Assembly (NCBI GenBank): GCA_018362935.1
Contig: JAHALQ010000032.1
Location: forward strand, 1-7,315
DNA length: 7,315 bases
Reading direction: 5' to 3'
From: Pseudomonadota bacterium
GTDB lineage: Bacteria; Pseudomonadota; Alphaproteobacteria; RF32; CAG-239
The notes below the pieces were generated by a model, which had not been told where the DNA came from, made no database searches, and was given only the letters and a program-made list of their open reading frames with translations. The position numbers and the translations under genes are program-made. Every line of letters begins with the position of its first letter. The stretch's first letter is position 1. Shown in pieces: positions 1 to 5,587 of the stretch.

Positions 1-137
1 TTTTGAAGGATATAGCCAAAGGCGTCGTTACCCTGGGCGACCCCGACACAGGACAACCCCCCGAACAAGCGGGCGACGTTATTTTTTCCGGCAGCGCCGC
101 TCGCCATTTTTCGCAAAATCAGTTGAAAGGCTTCTGA
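1..137 (+). CDS. Mu gp36-like (DUF1320) protein, C-terminal fragment
   Basis: Only the last 44 codons are present, read from base 3 to the TGA at 135-137; the gene starts upstream of the window. The visible part has the layout I know from the tail end of the Mu gp36 / DUF1320 (gp436) family: a short helix ending in LKDIAKGVVTLG, a flexible Gly/Pro/Asp-rich linker, then a final segment with FSGSAARHF and the terminal LKGF. In that family the last residues are characteristically an aromatic-Arg-Asp/Gln-x-Leu-x-Gly-Phe ending, which is seen here as FSQNQLKGF. These proteins lie just after the major capsid genes in Mu-like phages and are thought to act in head completion or head-tail joining, though their exact role is poorly defined. 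Position directly before the gpG-like gene supports the call. With only the C terminus in view, the call rests on the end motif and the context. Confidence 0.72.
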   Translation, partial: LKDIAKGVVTLGDPDTGQPPEQAGDVIFSGSAARHFSQNQLKGF

Positions 138-138
138 A

Positions 139-606
139 ATGGGCGTCAGAGCAAAATTTGAAGAGCTGGACAAGCATATTGAAAATCTCAAAGGCTTAGA
201 TGACAAAGCCCGTGAGGAGCTTAACGACAATATTGCCGGCGTTTTGGAAAGCAGCACGGTTCAGCGTTTTGAAGAAGAACATGATCCCGACGGCAAAAAG
301 TGGAAGCCCAATCTGCGCGGCGGCCGGGTTCTGACCCTGCACGGCTACCTTTGCGGCAGCATTATCGGACAAGCGACCAAAGATTATGCCGAAGTCGGTT
401 CAGCGATGGTTTATGCGGCCATTCATCAATACGGCGGCACCATCAAAGCCAAAGTTAAAAACTTCTTAAAGTTTAACGTCGGCGGACGCTGGGCCAGTAA
501 AAAAGCCGTTACGATTCCGGCACGCCCGTATCTGGGACTGTCTAAGCAAGATGAAGCCGATATCTGCCGGGAAGTAGAGAATTTTCTTAACGGAGCATTG
601 TCATGA
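139..606 (+). CDS. G: Phage virion morphogenesis / tail completion protein (Mu gpG, P2 gpS type)
   Basis: This is a 155-residue protein of the Phage_tail_S family (PF05069), which includes P2 gpS and Mu gpG. Members help complete the head-proximal end of the tail and make it competent to join the head. Family marks seen in order: a helical N terminus (residues 1-45) with the RF pair at 43-44, PDG at 50-52 followed by W55, the block VGSAMVYAAIHQYGG at 86-100, and the near-invariant IPARPYLGLS at 126-135, then a C-terminal helix. The length is normal for the family. The start ATG at 139 has a GAAAGG site at 125-130, eight bases upstream, and follows the previous stop by one base. The stop overlaps the next start as ATGA at 603-606, implying translational coupling. 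In Mu itself gene G lies next to the portal-associated gene F, ahead of the major capsid gene, so its place here between gp36 and gp37 homologues is a different arrangement. Confidence 0.9.
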   Translation: MGVRAKFEELDKHIENLKGLDDKAREELNDNIAGVLESSTVQRFEEEHDPDGKKWKPNLRGGRVLTLHGYLCGSIIGQATKDYAEVGSAMVYAAIHQYGGTIKAKVKNFLKFNVGGRWASKKAVTIPARPYLGLSKQDEADICREVENFLNGALS

Positions 607-1181
607 GTTTTGAAAACCCGATTTTAACCATTGAAAAGGCAATTATCGAACGTTTGCAAAAGGCCGTAAACAGCGGCGTTCTGGGTTATAAAATCCCGGT
701 CATCGCTTCTTATTCCGGCGAAGGCGATGACGACATTCCGCATCTCTTAAAAACCCGCAGCCCGGCAGTCTGGGTTGCTTACAGCGGCGAAGACGCAGCT
801 GACGGCAGCAGCAAAGACGTTAACGCTTATTTTTCGCTGATTGTCTACGTCCGCAACAACAAATCGGAAAACGCCGCCCGTGAGGGTTCCCTTAATCACG
901 CCGGCGCGTATCAGCTGATTAACTATATTAAAAAATTACTGATTAAACAGGTCTTAGGACTGCCGATTGAACCTTTTTCTTTCATTGAAGCCAAACCGAT
1001 TCTCAACGCCCGGCTCGAAAAATATTATACGACCATGTTCGGGCTGCGCTTCAAAACACTTTATACCCAGCCGGCTTCCGGCAAACCCTATTCGAAACTG
1101 GACGATTTTCTGCGAGTCAAAGGCGCATGGACAATCGGACAGGCTTCGCATGAAGTTTCATTTAACGTTAACAAGGAGTAA
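603..1181 (+). CDS. Mu gp37-like protein (DUF1834)
   Basis: This 192-residue protein resembles the DUF1834 / Mu gp37 family (PF08873), required for tail assembly or head-tail joining in Mu-like phages; the molecular role is not settled. Visible family features are an N-terminal helix (about 5-24), the segment SYSGEGDDDIPHLLK (36-50), the hydrophobic strand SPAVWVAYSG (53-62), a second strand FSLIVYVRN (77-85) followed by ARxG (92-95), and then GAYQLI (101-106) leading to a helix and the LGLPIEP turn (118-124). The overall strand-helix plan is what is expected for a tail terminator-like fold, which is an inference from context and not something the sequence proves. The start at 603 overlaps the preceding stop by four bases and has GGAG at 592-595, seven bases upstream. 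Large tracts of this gene are open in other frames, but those frames have no own ribosome site or family match. Confidence 0.82.
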   Translation: MSFENPILTIEKAIIERLQKAVNSGVLGYKIPVIASYSGEGDDDIPHLLKTRSPAVWVAYSGEDAADGSSKDVNAYFSLIVYVRNNKSENAAREGSLNHAGAYQLINYIKKLLIKQVLGLPIEPFSFIEAKPILNARLEKYYTTMFGLRFKTLYTQPASGKPYSKLDDFLRVKGAWTIGQASHEVSFNVNKE

Positions 1182-1184
1182 CTC

Positions 1185-1358
1185 ATGTCAAAAATTTTTG
1201 TAAAACCGGCAAAAGACGGCCTGAAAGTTCGCAAACCGGACATGACCGTCCTTTCCGCCAAGGGCGAAATCGTAGAGGATGAAATCTACTGGCACCGCCG
1301 CAAACGTGACAACGAGGTTGTCATTGAAAAAGTCAAACCCTCGAAAAAAGGAAACTAA
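1185..1358 (+). CDS. Small DUF2635 protein (Mu gp38-like)
   Basis: A 57-residue protein that begins MSKIFVKPAKDGLKVRKP and contains the IYWHRRKRDNEVV block at 35-47. This matches the DUF2635 family (PF10948), short proteins of about 60 residues with a V/I-x-P start, a VR-x-P motif, a polar loop and a YW-x-RR-x-x-D-x-x-V end. In Mu-like phages the gene almost always sits directly before the sheath gene, as here. Its function is unknown; it is presumed to be a minor tail or tail-assembly component. The start ATG at 1185 lies three bases after the previous stop and has a strong AAGGAG at 1173-1178, six bases upstream. The C terminus is lysine-rich (KPSKKGN) and its coding end carries the ribosome site of the sheath gene. 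The gene is easy to miss because a longer open frame overlaps its second half in frame with the sheath gene. Confidence 0.85.
   Translation: MSKIFVKPAKDGLKVRKPDMTVLSAKGEIVEDEIYWHRRKRDNEVVIEKVKPSKKGN
1348..1352 (+). promoter_or_regulatory. Ribosome binding site fixing the sheath start at 1360
   Basis: AAGGA lies seven bases ahead of the ATG at 1360, inside the last codons of the DUF2635 gene. The sheath frame is open upstream to an ATG at 1279, but that would add 27 lysine- and threonine-rich residues that merely read through the DUF2635 gene in another frame. The 1360 start gives a protein beginning MSQFDFNEI, the normal beginning for Mu-type sheaths. Confidence 0.8.
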
Positions 1359-1359
1359 A

Positions 1360-2826
1360 ATGTCTCAATTTGATTTTAATGAAATTACACTGACCCGGGT
1401 TCCTGGCGCTTATTGCGAAATCGACAACAGCCTGGCCAATCAGGGCTTGTCGGGCAAGCCGTCCGCCGGTCTGTTAATTGGCCAGAAACTGGAAGGTTTG
1501 CTGGAATATAACAAAATTTCCGGACTGATTACCAGTGCCGACCAGGTCATTCCGCTGGCTGGCGAAGGTTCGGAACTGCATCGCATGGCCACGGCATGGT
1601 TTAAGAACAACAAGCAAAGCAAGCTCTATATTATAGCCGTTGAACAGACGGAAGGCACCGCAGCCGTTTATCATTTGGCAATTACCGCAACCAAAGTACA
1701 GGCCGGTATGCTGAATTTGATGATCGGCGGCCGAGAAGTTCAGCTGACAATCAACGAGGACGACACCGCCGCCGACATTACCAGCGCGCTGATTGCCAAA
1801 ATCAACGCCAATATCATGCTGCCGGTTACCGCTGCCGCCGTTTCCGAGAAAGACACGGAAATCAACCTGACTGCCAAGCATAAAGGCGAAGCCGGAAATT
1901 TTATTGATGTCAGCTTAAACTATTATGACGGCGAAACAACCGCCCCCGGTCTGGAGCTGACCATTACCCAGTCGACCAAAGGCGCCGGCAATGCCAGCCT
2001 GGCCGATACAATCGCTGCTCTCGGCGATTTTTATGCGCCGACAATCGCCAGTTCCTATGTTGATGCTGCCAATATCCGGCTGTTGAAAGAGGAAATCACG
2101 CGCCGTTTCGGGGCTATGGTCAACAACGAAAGCTCTGTTTACATGGTGTTTAAAGGCACTTTAAACGAGATGTTGACCAAAGTTGAAAACGTTAACAATC
2201 AGTGTTTCAGCATCATGATGGACTATAAAAGCCCGAATATGCCGGAAGAACGCGCGAGCGCTTACGCTGCCGTTTCGGCTATCGAATTTCAGAAAGACCC
2301 GGCGCGGCAGATTGCCGGTCTGGAACTGGTCGGAGACCTGCCGGCCAAAGAAGAGCTGCGGGCAGAAGAACGCAATATGCTGCTGGAGGCCGGCATTGCC
2401 ACGGTTATTGTCAATGCCAGCGGCAACACCGCGATTGAGCGCGAAGCGACCACTTACCGCAAAAACAGCGCGGGCGCTGCAGACAACAGCTATTTTGACA
2501 TGACCACCACCCAGACCGTCATTTATCTGCGTTATTCCTGGAAAGAGCGCATCCAGCAGAAATTCCAGCGTTACAAACTGGCGGATGACGATTACGAAGT
2601 CCAGCCCGGCCAGAAAGTGGTTACGCCGAAAGTTTTGACCGGCGAAATCATCGCGCTGGCCGAAGACTGGCTGGCAGCCGGTTTGATTGAAGACATCAGC
2701 GGCTTCAAAAATACCATTCTCACAATGCTTGATGCTAACGACACCGAACGCTTAAATCAGCTGCTGCAGCCCAATCCCATGAATAACCTGCGCATTGTCG
2801 CCGGTAAACTGCAATTTATTCAATAA
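1360..2826 (+). CDS. L: Contractile tail sheath protein (Mu gpL-like)
   Basis: A 488-residue tail sheath subunit, close to the roughly 495 residues of Mu gpL. Sheath subunits form stacked hexameric rings around the tube and contract to drive it through the cell envelope. The N terminus has the typical RVPGAYCEIDNS element (13-24) followed by the LLIGQ strand (38-42). The middle carries the variable surface domain of Mu-like sheaths: an INEDDTAADITSALIAKINA-type segment, the TAKHKGEAGNFIDV strand and the GAGN turn that leads back to the core. The C-terminal core shows LRYSWKERIQQKFQRYKLADD (from about 390), KVVTPKVLTGEIIALAEDW (from 419) and the closing NNLRIVAGKLQFIQ, which is the strongest family signature. 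The start is placed at 1360 on ribosome site and homology. The tube gene follows after ten bases, the universal sheath-tube order in contractile phages. The reading frame is intact. Confidence 0.96.
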   Translation: MSQFDFNEITLTRVPGAYCEIDNSLANQGLSGKPSAGLLIGQKLEGLLEYNKISGLITSADQVIPLAGEGSELHRMATAWFKNNKQSKLYIIAVEQTEGTAAVYHLAITATKVQAGMLNLMIGGREVQLTINEDDTAADITSALIAKINANIMLPVTAAAVSEKDTEINLTAKHKGEAGNFIDVSLNYYDGETTAPGLELTITQSTKGAGNASLADTIAALGDFYAPTIASSYVDAANIRLLKEEITRRFGAMVNNESSVYMVFKGTLNEMLTKVENVNNQCFSIMMDYKSPNMPEERASAYAAVSAIEFQKDPARQIAGLELVGDLPAKEELRAEERNMLLEAGIATVIVNASGNTAIEREATTYRKNSAGAADNSYFDMTTTQTVIYLRYSWKERIQQKFQRYKLADDDYEVQPGQKVVTPKVLTGEIIALAEDWLAAGLIEDISGFKNTILTMLDANDTERLNQLLQPNPMNNLRIVAGKLQFIQ

Positions 2827-2832
2827 AGGAGG
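2826..2832 (+). promoter_or_regulatory. Strong Shine-Dalgarno site for the tail tube gene
   Basis: AAGGAGG overlaps the last base of the sheath stop codon and lies four bases ahead of the tube ATG at 2837. It is the longest anti-16S match in the window, fitting a protein made in many copies per virion. The four-base spacing is short; another ATG five codons later is possible but would remove residues that precede the first strand. Confidence 0.7.
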
Positions 2833-2836
2833 TTAA

Positions 2837-3196
2837 ATGACTAATCCTAACATGAAATATGGCGAAGGAACGCTGAAAGCGGACGGAGAAACCTTCGGCA
2901 TGACAAAAATAAGTTATTCGCTGAACGGCCCGGAGCGCAGCGAAACTGACAACGGCCAAGGTTATACCACCCAAACCAAAGGCGGTTATGTCAAAGGTAC
3001 GGTTGAGCTTTGCCCCGGCATGTCCATTGAAAAACTTAAAGCCATGGATGACGTAACCGTGGTTTGGGATACCGATACCGGCCAGACCTATACGGCGGCT
3101 CACGCTTGGCAGAACGGCAGCATTGAAGTCGTTTCCGGAGGCTTCGAAGTCCAGTTCAATTTCAAAAAAGCCAATGAAGTCGTAACAGGAGCTTAA
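2837..3196 (+). CDS. M: Phage tail tube protein (Mu gpM-like)
   Basis: A 119-residue tail tube subunit of the Phage tail tube family (PF10618), nearly the same length as Mu gpM (118). It polymerises into the inner tube through which DNA passes and around which the sheath is built. The sequence is predominantly beta: an N-terminal GEGTLKADGETF strand pair (9-20), SYSLNGPERSETDNGQG (27-42) forming the connecting loop, TKGGYVKGTVELCPGM (47-62), a short helix EKLKAMDDV (65-73), then VVWDTDTGQTYTAAHAW (75-91) and IEVVSGGFEVQFNF (96-109). The W-x-x-x-G-x-x-Y-x-x-x-x-A and G-x-x-x-V-x-F features agree with the family. It lies between sheath and chaperone genes, the standard place. The stop is three bases before the next start. 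Confidence 0.94.
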   Translation: MTNPNMKYGEGTLKADGETFGMTKISYSLNGPERSETDNGQGYTTQTKGGYVKGTVELCPGMSIEKLKAMDDVTVVWDTDTGQTYTAAHAWQNGSIEVVSGGFEVQFNFKKANEVVTGA

Positions 3197-3199
3197 CCC

Positions 3200-3550
3200 A
3201 TGTCTAAAGTTTCATTTACATTGCCCAACGGTCTGGAAATCGGTTCCGAAGTTCACAAAGAAGTAGAATTGCGGGACATTACGGCCGGCGACATTATTGA
3301 AGCAAACGAGAAAAGCCGGGAAGTTTTCCTGACGCCGCAGGGGCCTGTGCTGATGTGTCCGACAGACAAAGTTGTCAGAAATATGCTTTGCCGCATTATT
3401 ACCAAACTCGGCAGCCTTAAAATGCCGTTGAGTCCTGCGGAATTTAACAAGCTTTCGGCGGCCGACTTTGACTTTTTGGCCGAAAAATACATTGAAATGC
3501 GGGAGAAGTCCAACCTGGACGCCCTGGGGCGAGATAATCAGCCGCTATAA
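3200..3550 (+). CDS. Tail assembly chaperone, short form (Mu gp41-like)
   Basis: A 116-residue protein of the phage tail assembly chaperone E/41/14 group (PF10109). Such proteins bind the tape measure protein during tail assembly and are absent from the finished virion. Seen here: an N-terminal beta segment VSFTLPNGLEI (4-14), the signature EVELRDITAGDIIEANE (21-37), a central segment with CPTDKVVRNMLCRIITKLG (53-71), then the helix LSPAEFNKLSAADFDFLAEKYIEM (77-100), in which the L-x-x-L-x-x-A-D-x-D-x-L pattern is typical. The ATG at 3200 has AGGAG at 3187-3191, eight bases upstream. The zero frame ends shortly after a GGGGCGA sequence at 3526-3532, where a second open frame continues toward the tape measure gene. 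As in Mu, lambda G/GT and P2 E/E', a minority of ribosomes are expected to shift and make a longer form (see the next entries). Confidence 0.9.
   Translation: MSKVSFTLPNGLEIGSEVHKEVELRDITAGDIIEANEKSREVFLTPQGPVLMCPTDKVVRNMLCRIITKLGSLKMPLSPAEFNKLSAADFDFLAEKYIEMREKSNLDALGRDNQPL
3526..3532 (+). promoter_or_regulatory. Candidate programmed frameshift site (GGGGCGA)
   Basis: The zero-frame codons are CTG GGG CGA GAT. As I recall, the -2 frameshift demonstrated for phage Mu uses GGGGGCGA, and this site has the same core with one G fewer at the same place in the homologous gene. Slip in either the -2 or the +1 direction enters the same downstream frame. CGA is a slowly decoded arginine codon in many bacteria, which would favour a pause. 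The direction cannot be decided from sequence alone. Confidence 0.7.
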
Positions 3551-3689
3551 TGACACGCTGGATTTGGTGTTGGTAGCGGCTCGAACCCTGCATTTCCCGG
3601 AAAGCGACATCATGGAAATGCCGCTTTCCCGCATAATTCGGTATTTTGACCGTTTGAACAAATTGAGAGACAAATATAAATGGCAGTAA
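3531..3689 (+). CDS. Frameshifted extension of the tail assembly chaperone
   Basis: Fifty-two codons in the +1 (equal to -2) frame relative to the chaperone, from EIISRYNDTL to the stop at 3687-3689. The frame is open from 3432 on, so a shift anywhere between there and the zero-frame stop at 3550 would join it; the GGGGCGA at 3526-3532 is the best site. The fusion would have 162 residues with a +1 shift or 163 with a -2 shift. There is an ATG in this frame at 3468, but it lies within the chaperone's conserved helix, has no ribosome site and would encode implausible sequence before residue 22. The extension has the pattern of the P2 GpE (E') family: an aromatic-x-P-x-S-x-I-x-x-M-x-L-S stretch, here FPESDIMEMPLSRI, followed by a charged helix. 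The long form is expected to bridge tape measure and tube subunits. Confidence 0.8.
   Translation, partial: EIISRYNDTLDLVLVAARTLHFPESDIMEMPLSRIIRYFDRLNKLRDKYKWQ
3540..3581 (+). promoter_or_regulatory. Hairpin downstream of the frameshift site
   Basis: AGCCGCTA at 3540-3547 is a perfect reverse complement of TAGCGGCT at 3574-3581, giving an 8-bp stem with five G-C pairs. Inside it, 3551-3556 (TGACAC) can pair with 3567-3572 (GTGTTG, with two G-U pairs), leaving a ten-base terminal loop and a small asymmetric internal loop. The stem begins seven bases after the GGGGCGA site, the usual distance for a frameshift-stimulating structure. The zero-frame stop codon at 3548-3550 lies inside the structure. 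There is no following U-run, so it does not look like a terminator. Confidence 0.65.
3665..3670 (+). promoter_or_regulatory. Weak ribosome binding site for the tape measure gene
   Basis: GAGAGA nine bases ahead of the ATG at 3680 is the poorest Shine-Dalgarno site among the genes in this window. The start lies within the last codons of the frameshifted chaperone frame, so coupling to ribosomes that have made the long chaperone form is plausible. Confidence 0.5.
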
Positions 3690-5587
3690 AAGACTTAAAA
3701 GCATCGTTTCGACTGGATTTAACCGGCAATCTGTTCGGTAAAAGCCAGCAACTAGCTAACCGGCTGTCCCGCATGGGACAGACCGGCAGCCGCGGTGCTT
3801 TGTTTTTATCCAAAGGTCTTCAGGCTGCTGAAACTGGGCTTGACAAACTGGCTAATCGTTATACCGGCTTTATTACCGGCGCCGGCGGAATTATGGCTGT
3901 TAAGGGAGCTGCTGCCATGGAAACCCGTCTTGAACAGTTGGGAATTGTCGCCGACCGTTCAAAAACCGAAATGCAGCAGCTTAACGAGCAGATTTACCGG
4001 GTGTCTCAAAAGCGCAATATTAACATTGACCCTTCGCAACTTTTAAGCGCGGTTGAACAGATTACCGCCAAAACCGGCGAATTGAGCGTTGCCGAAGACA
4101 ATTTGGAAAATATTGCCATGGTTATCTCGGCCACTGGCGCCGGCGGCGAAGACGTCGGCTCCCTGTTTTCCAACATTTTTGAAAAGTTTAACGTCAAAGA
4201 TTCCAGAGAAATGTTGGAAATCATCGACGCCTTAGCCAATCAGGGCAAAATGGGCGCTTTTGAATTGCGCGATTTGGCGACTCAGGGCGAGCGGATTATT
4301 TCCGCTTATGCCGCCATGGGCAGAACCGGAAAAGAAGCTGCGCTTGAAATGGGAACGATGATGCAGCTTGCCCGAAAAGGCACCGGCTCGACTGAACAAT
4401 CCGCCACGGCTTTTGAATCCATGGTAAGCGAATTGACCAGTCCGAGATTAATAAAAGGCTTAAAAAGCATGGGTATTGCCATTAAAGATGTTAATGGTAA
4501 TTTCCGTGCATTACCGGACATAGTTCAAGACATTATTGTTAAAGTTGATGGCGATACTTCAAAAATCGGCGCAATTTTCGGAGATTTTGCAAAACGTGCC
4601 GTCAATCCTATTGCCATTGCGTATAATCAGGCCAAAAAAGAGGGAAAAAGCGCTGCCGAGGCTTTTAAGGCCATGAATGAGTTGATGAGTGTTAACAGCG
4701 ACGGCGCCAGCATTATGTCAGATTCCGCCCGTATGGCCGCCACGCTGGAAAGCAGCATCACTTCATTAAAAAGCGCCTGGACGGGTTTTGCCAACCGCAA
4801 CTTGGCCGAACCGATCCAAAAACTGGCCAATGCCTTAAACCGTATTAAGCCGGAGCAGCTGGACAAGTGGCTTAAAACAGCCAGTAAAATCGCCGTAACA
4901 GTCGGCGCTTTGGCCGTTGCAAATAAAGTTCGGCGCGGAGCTCTTGGGGTTATGGACTTTTTCAGCGCGGGTAAAAAAGGCGGCGTTTCTTCAGCTTTGG
5001 GTGCTTTAGCGGCAAACGGACGTCCAATTCCGGTTTATGTCGTTAATGGCGGTGCATTAAGCACAGCTGGACTGGCTGACGGAATGGATATGTTCGGCGG
5101 CGGAAAGTCCGGCAAAGTAGGACGATTTCTGGCACGGCACCGCGGATTGGCAAAAGCTGTTCAATATGGCGGCAAAGCCTTAAAATACGGCGGCAAGGCG
5201 CTTGGCGTTGCCGGCATGGCTTATTCTGCCTATGAATTGACCCAAGCACAAAACAGCACGCAGCTCGGCGGAAGTATCGGAACGATAGCCGGTGGTTTAA
5301 TCGGTTCCATCGGCGGGCCGCTCGGAATGGTCGCCGGAGCTTATATCGGCAATTATTTAGGCGAAAAAATCGGCGGACTGTTTGACAAACTACCGGAAGA
5401 AAATGCTAAAGCCCTGGAAAGCGAGCACGCTTTGAATGTCTTGAAATCACAGAGCGACACAAAAATTCATCTCGACATCAACTCTCCCGGTGCCGACGTA
5501 ACCCTGCGGAAAATTGAAGATAACAGCCCGGAAAACAATATAACTCGTATTGACATGAGTTTGGGAGGTCGCAGTTATGCTCCTTAA
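3680..5587 (+). CDS. Tail tape measure protein (Mu gp42-like)
   Basis: A 635-residue tape measure protein, similar in size to that of Mu. It sits extended inside the tail, sets its length (at the usual 0.15 nm per residue, roughly 95 nm) and is ejected ahead of the DNA. The N-terminal third carries the TP901-type tape measure core domain (PF10145): EQLGIVADRSKTEMQQLNEQI near residues 85-105, then ISATGAGGEDVGSLFSNIF, LRDLATQGERIISAYAAMGRTG, TAFESMVSELTS and FGDFAKRAVNPI. Hydrophobic stretches occur near 60-80 and 400-415. The PVYVVNGG segment (about residue 451) is typical of Mu-like members. A heptad duplication (YGGKALK, 496-509) precedes a regular glycine zipper at 530-566, followed by a charged C-terminal tail. 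The start overlaps the frameshifted chaperone end by ten bases; the end overlaps the gpN-like gene by eleven. Long antisense and alternate frames within it are shadows. Confidence 0.94.
   Translation: MAVKDLKASFRLDLTGNLFGKSQQLANRLSRMGQTGSRGALFLSKGLQAAETGLDKLANRYTGFITGAGGIMAVKGAAAMETRLEQLGIVADRSKTEMQQLNEQIYRVSQKRNINIDPSQLLSAVEQITAKTGELSVAEDNLENIAMVISATGAGGEDVGSLFSNIFEKFNVKDSREMLEIIDALANQGKMGAFELRDLATQGERIISAYAAMGRTGKEAALEMGTMMQLARKGTGSTEQSATAFESMVSELTSPRLIKGLKSMGIAIKDVNGNFRALPDIVQDIIVKVDGDTSKIGAIFGDFAKRAVNPIAIAYNQAKKEGKSAAEAFKAMNELMSVNSDGASIMSDSARMAATLESSITSLKSAWTGFANRNLAEPIQKLANALNRIKPEQLDKWLKTASKIAVTVGALAVANKVRRGALGVMDFFSAGKKGGVSSALGALAANGRPIPVYVVNGGALSTAGLADGMDMFGGGKSGKVGRFLARHRGLAKAVQYGGKALKYGGKALGVAGMAYSAYELTQAQNSTQLGGSIGTIAGGLIGSIGGPLGMVAGAYIGNYLGEKIGGLFDKLPEENAKALESEHALNVLKSQSDTKIHLDINSPGADVTLRKIEDNSPENNITRIDMSLGGRSYAP
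5165..5206 (+). repeat. Tandem 21-bp repeat encoding YGGKALK / YGGKALG
   Basis: Two adjacent seven-codon units within the tape measure gene (5165-5185 and 5186-5206). Six of seven residues are identical, while four of the shared codons differ synonymously (TAT/TAC, AAA/AAG, GCC/GCG, TTA/CTT). Confidence 0.75.

Noticed and set aside
967..1203. 78-codon plus-strand frame overlapping the gp37-like gene and the DUF2635 start
   Set aside because: Overlaps two supported genes in another frame and has no ribosome site or recognisable motif.
1279..1359. Upstream in-frame ATG that would lengthen the sheath protein by 27 residues
   Set aside because: It overlaps the DUF2635 gene in another frame, has no ribosome site, and the added residues do not resemble any sheath N terminus; AAGGA at 1348-1352 supports 1360.
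1474..1881. 135-codon open frame on the minus strand
   Set aside because: Lies wholly within the well-supported sheath gene, composition is typical of reverse-strand shadow, and no family match or ribosome site is visible.
3479..3489. A-rich run (GAAAAAT) as an alternative frameshift site
   Set aside because: It would replace the last part of the conserved chaperone helix with shadow-frame residues, and it is far from the hairpin; the GGGGCGA site fits both Mu precedent and spacing.
3468..3530. ATG at 3468 as an independent start for the frame ending at 3689
   Set aside because: No ribosome site, located within the chaperone's conserved helix, and the residues before 3531 look like shadow translation; frameshift fusion explains the frame better.
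3540..3581. Inverted repeat as a transcription terminator
   Set aside because: No U-run follows, it lies inside coding sequence, and the downstream tail genes need readthrough.
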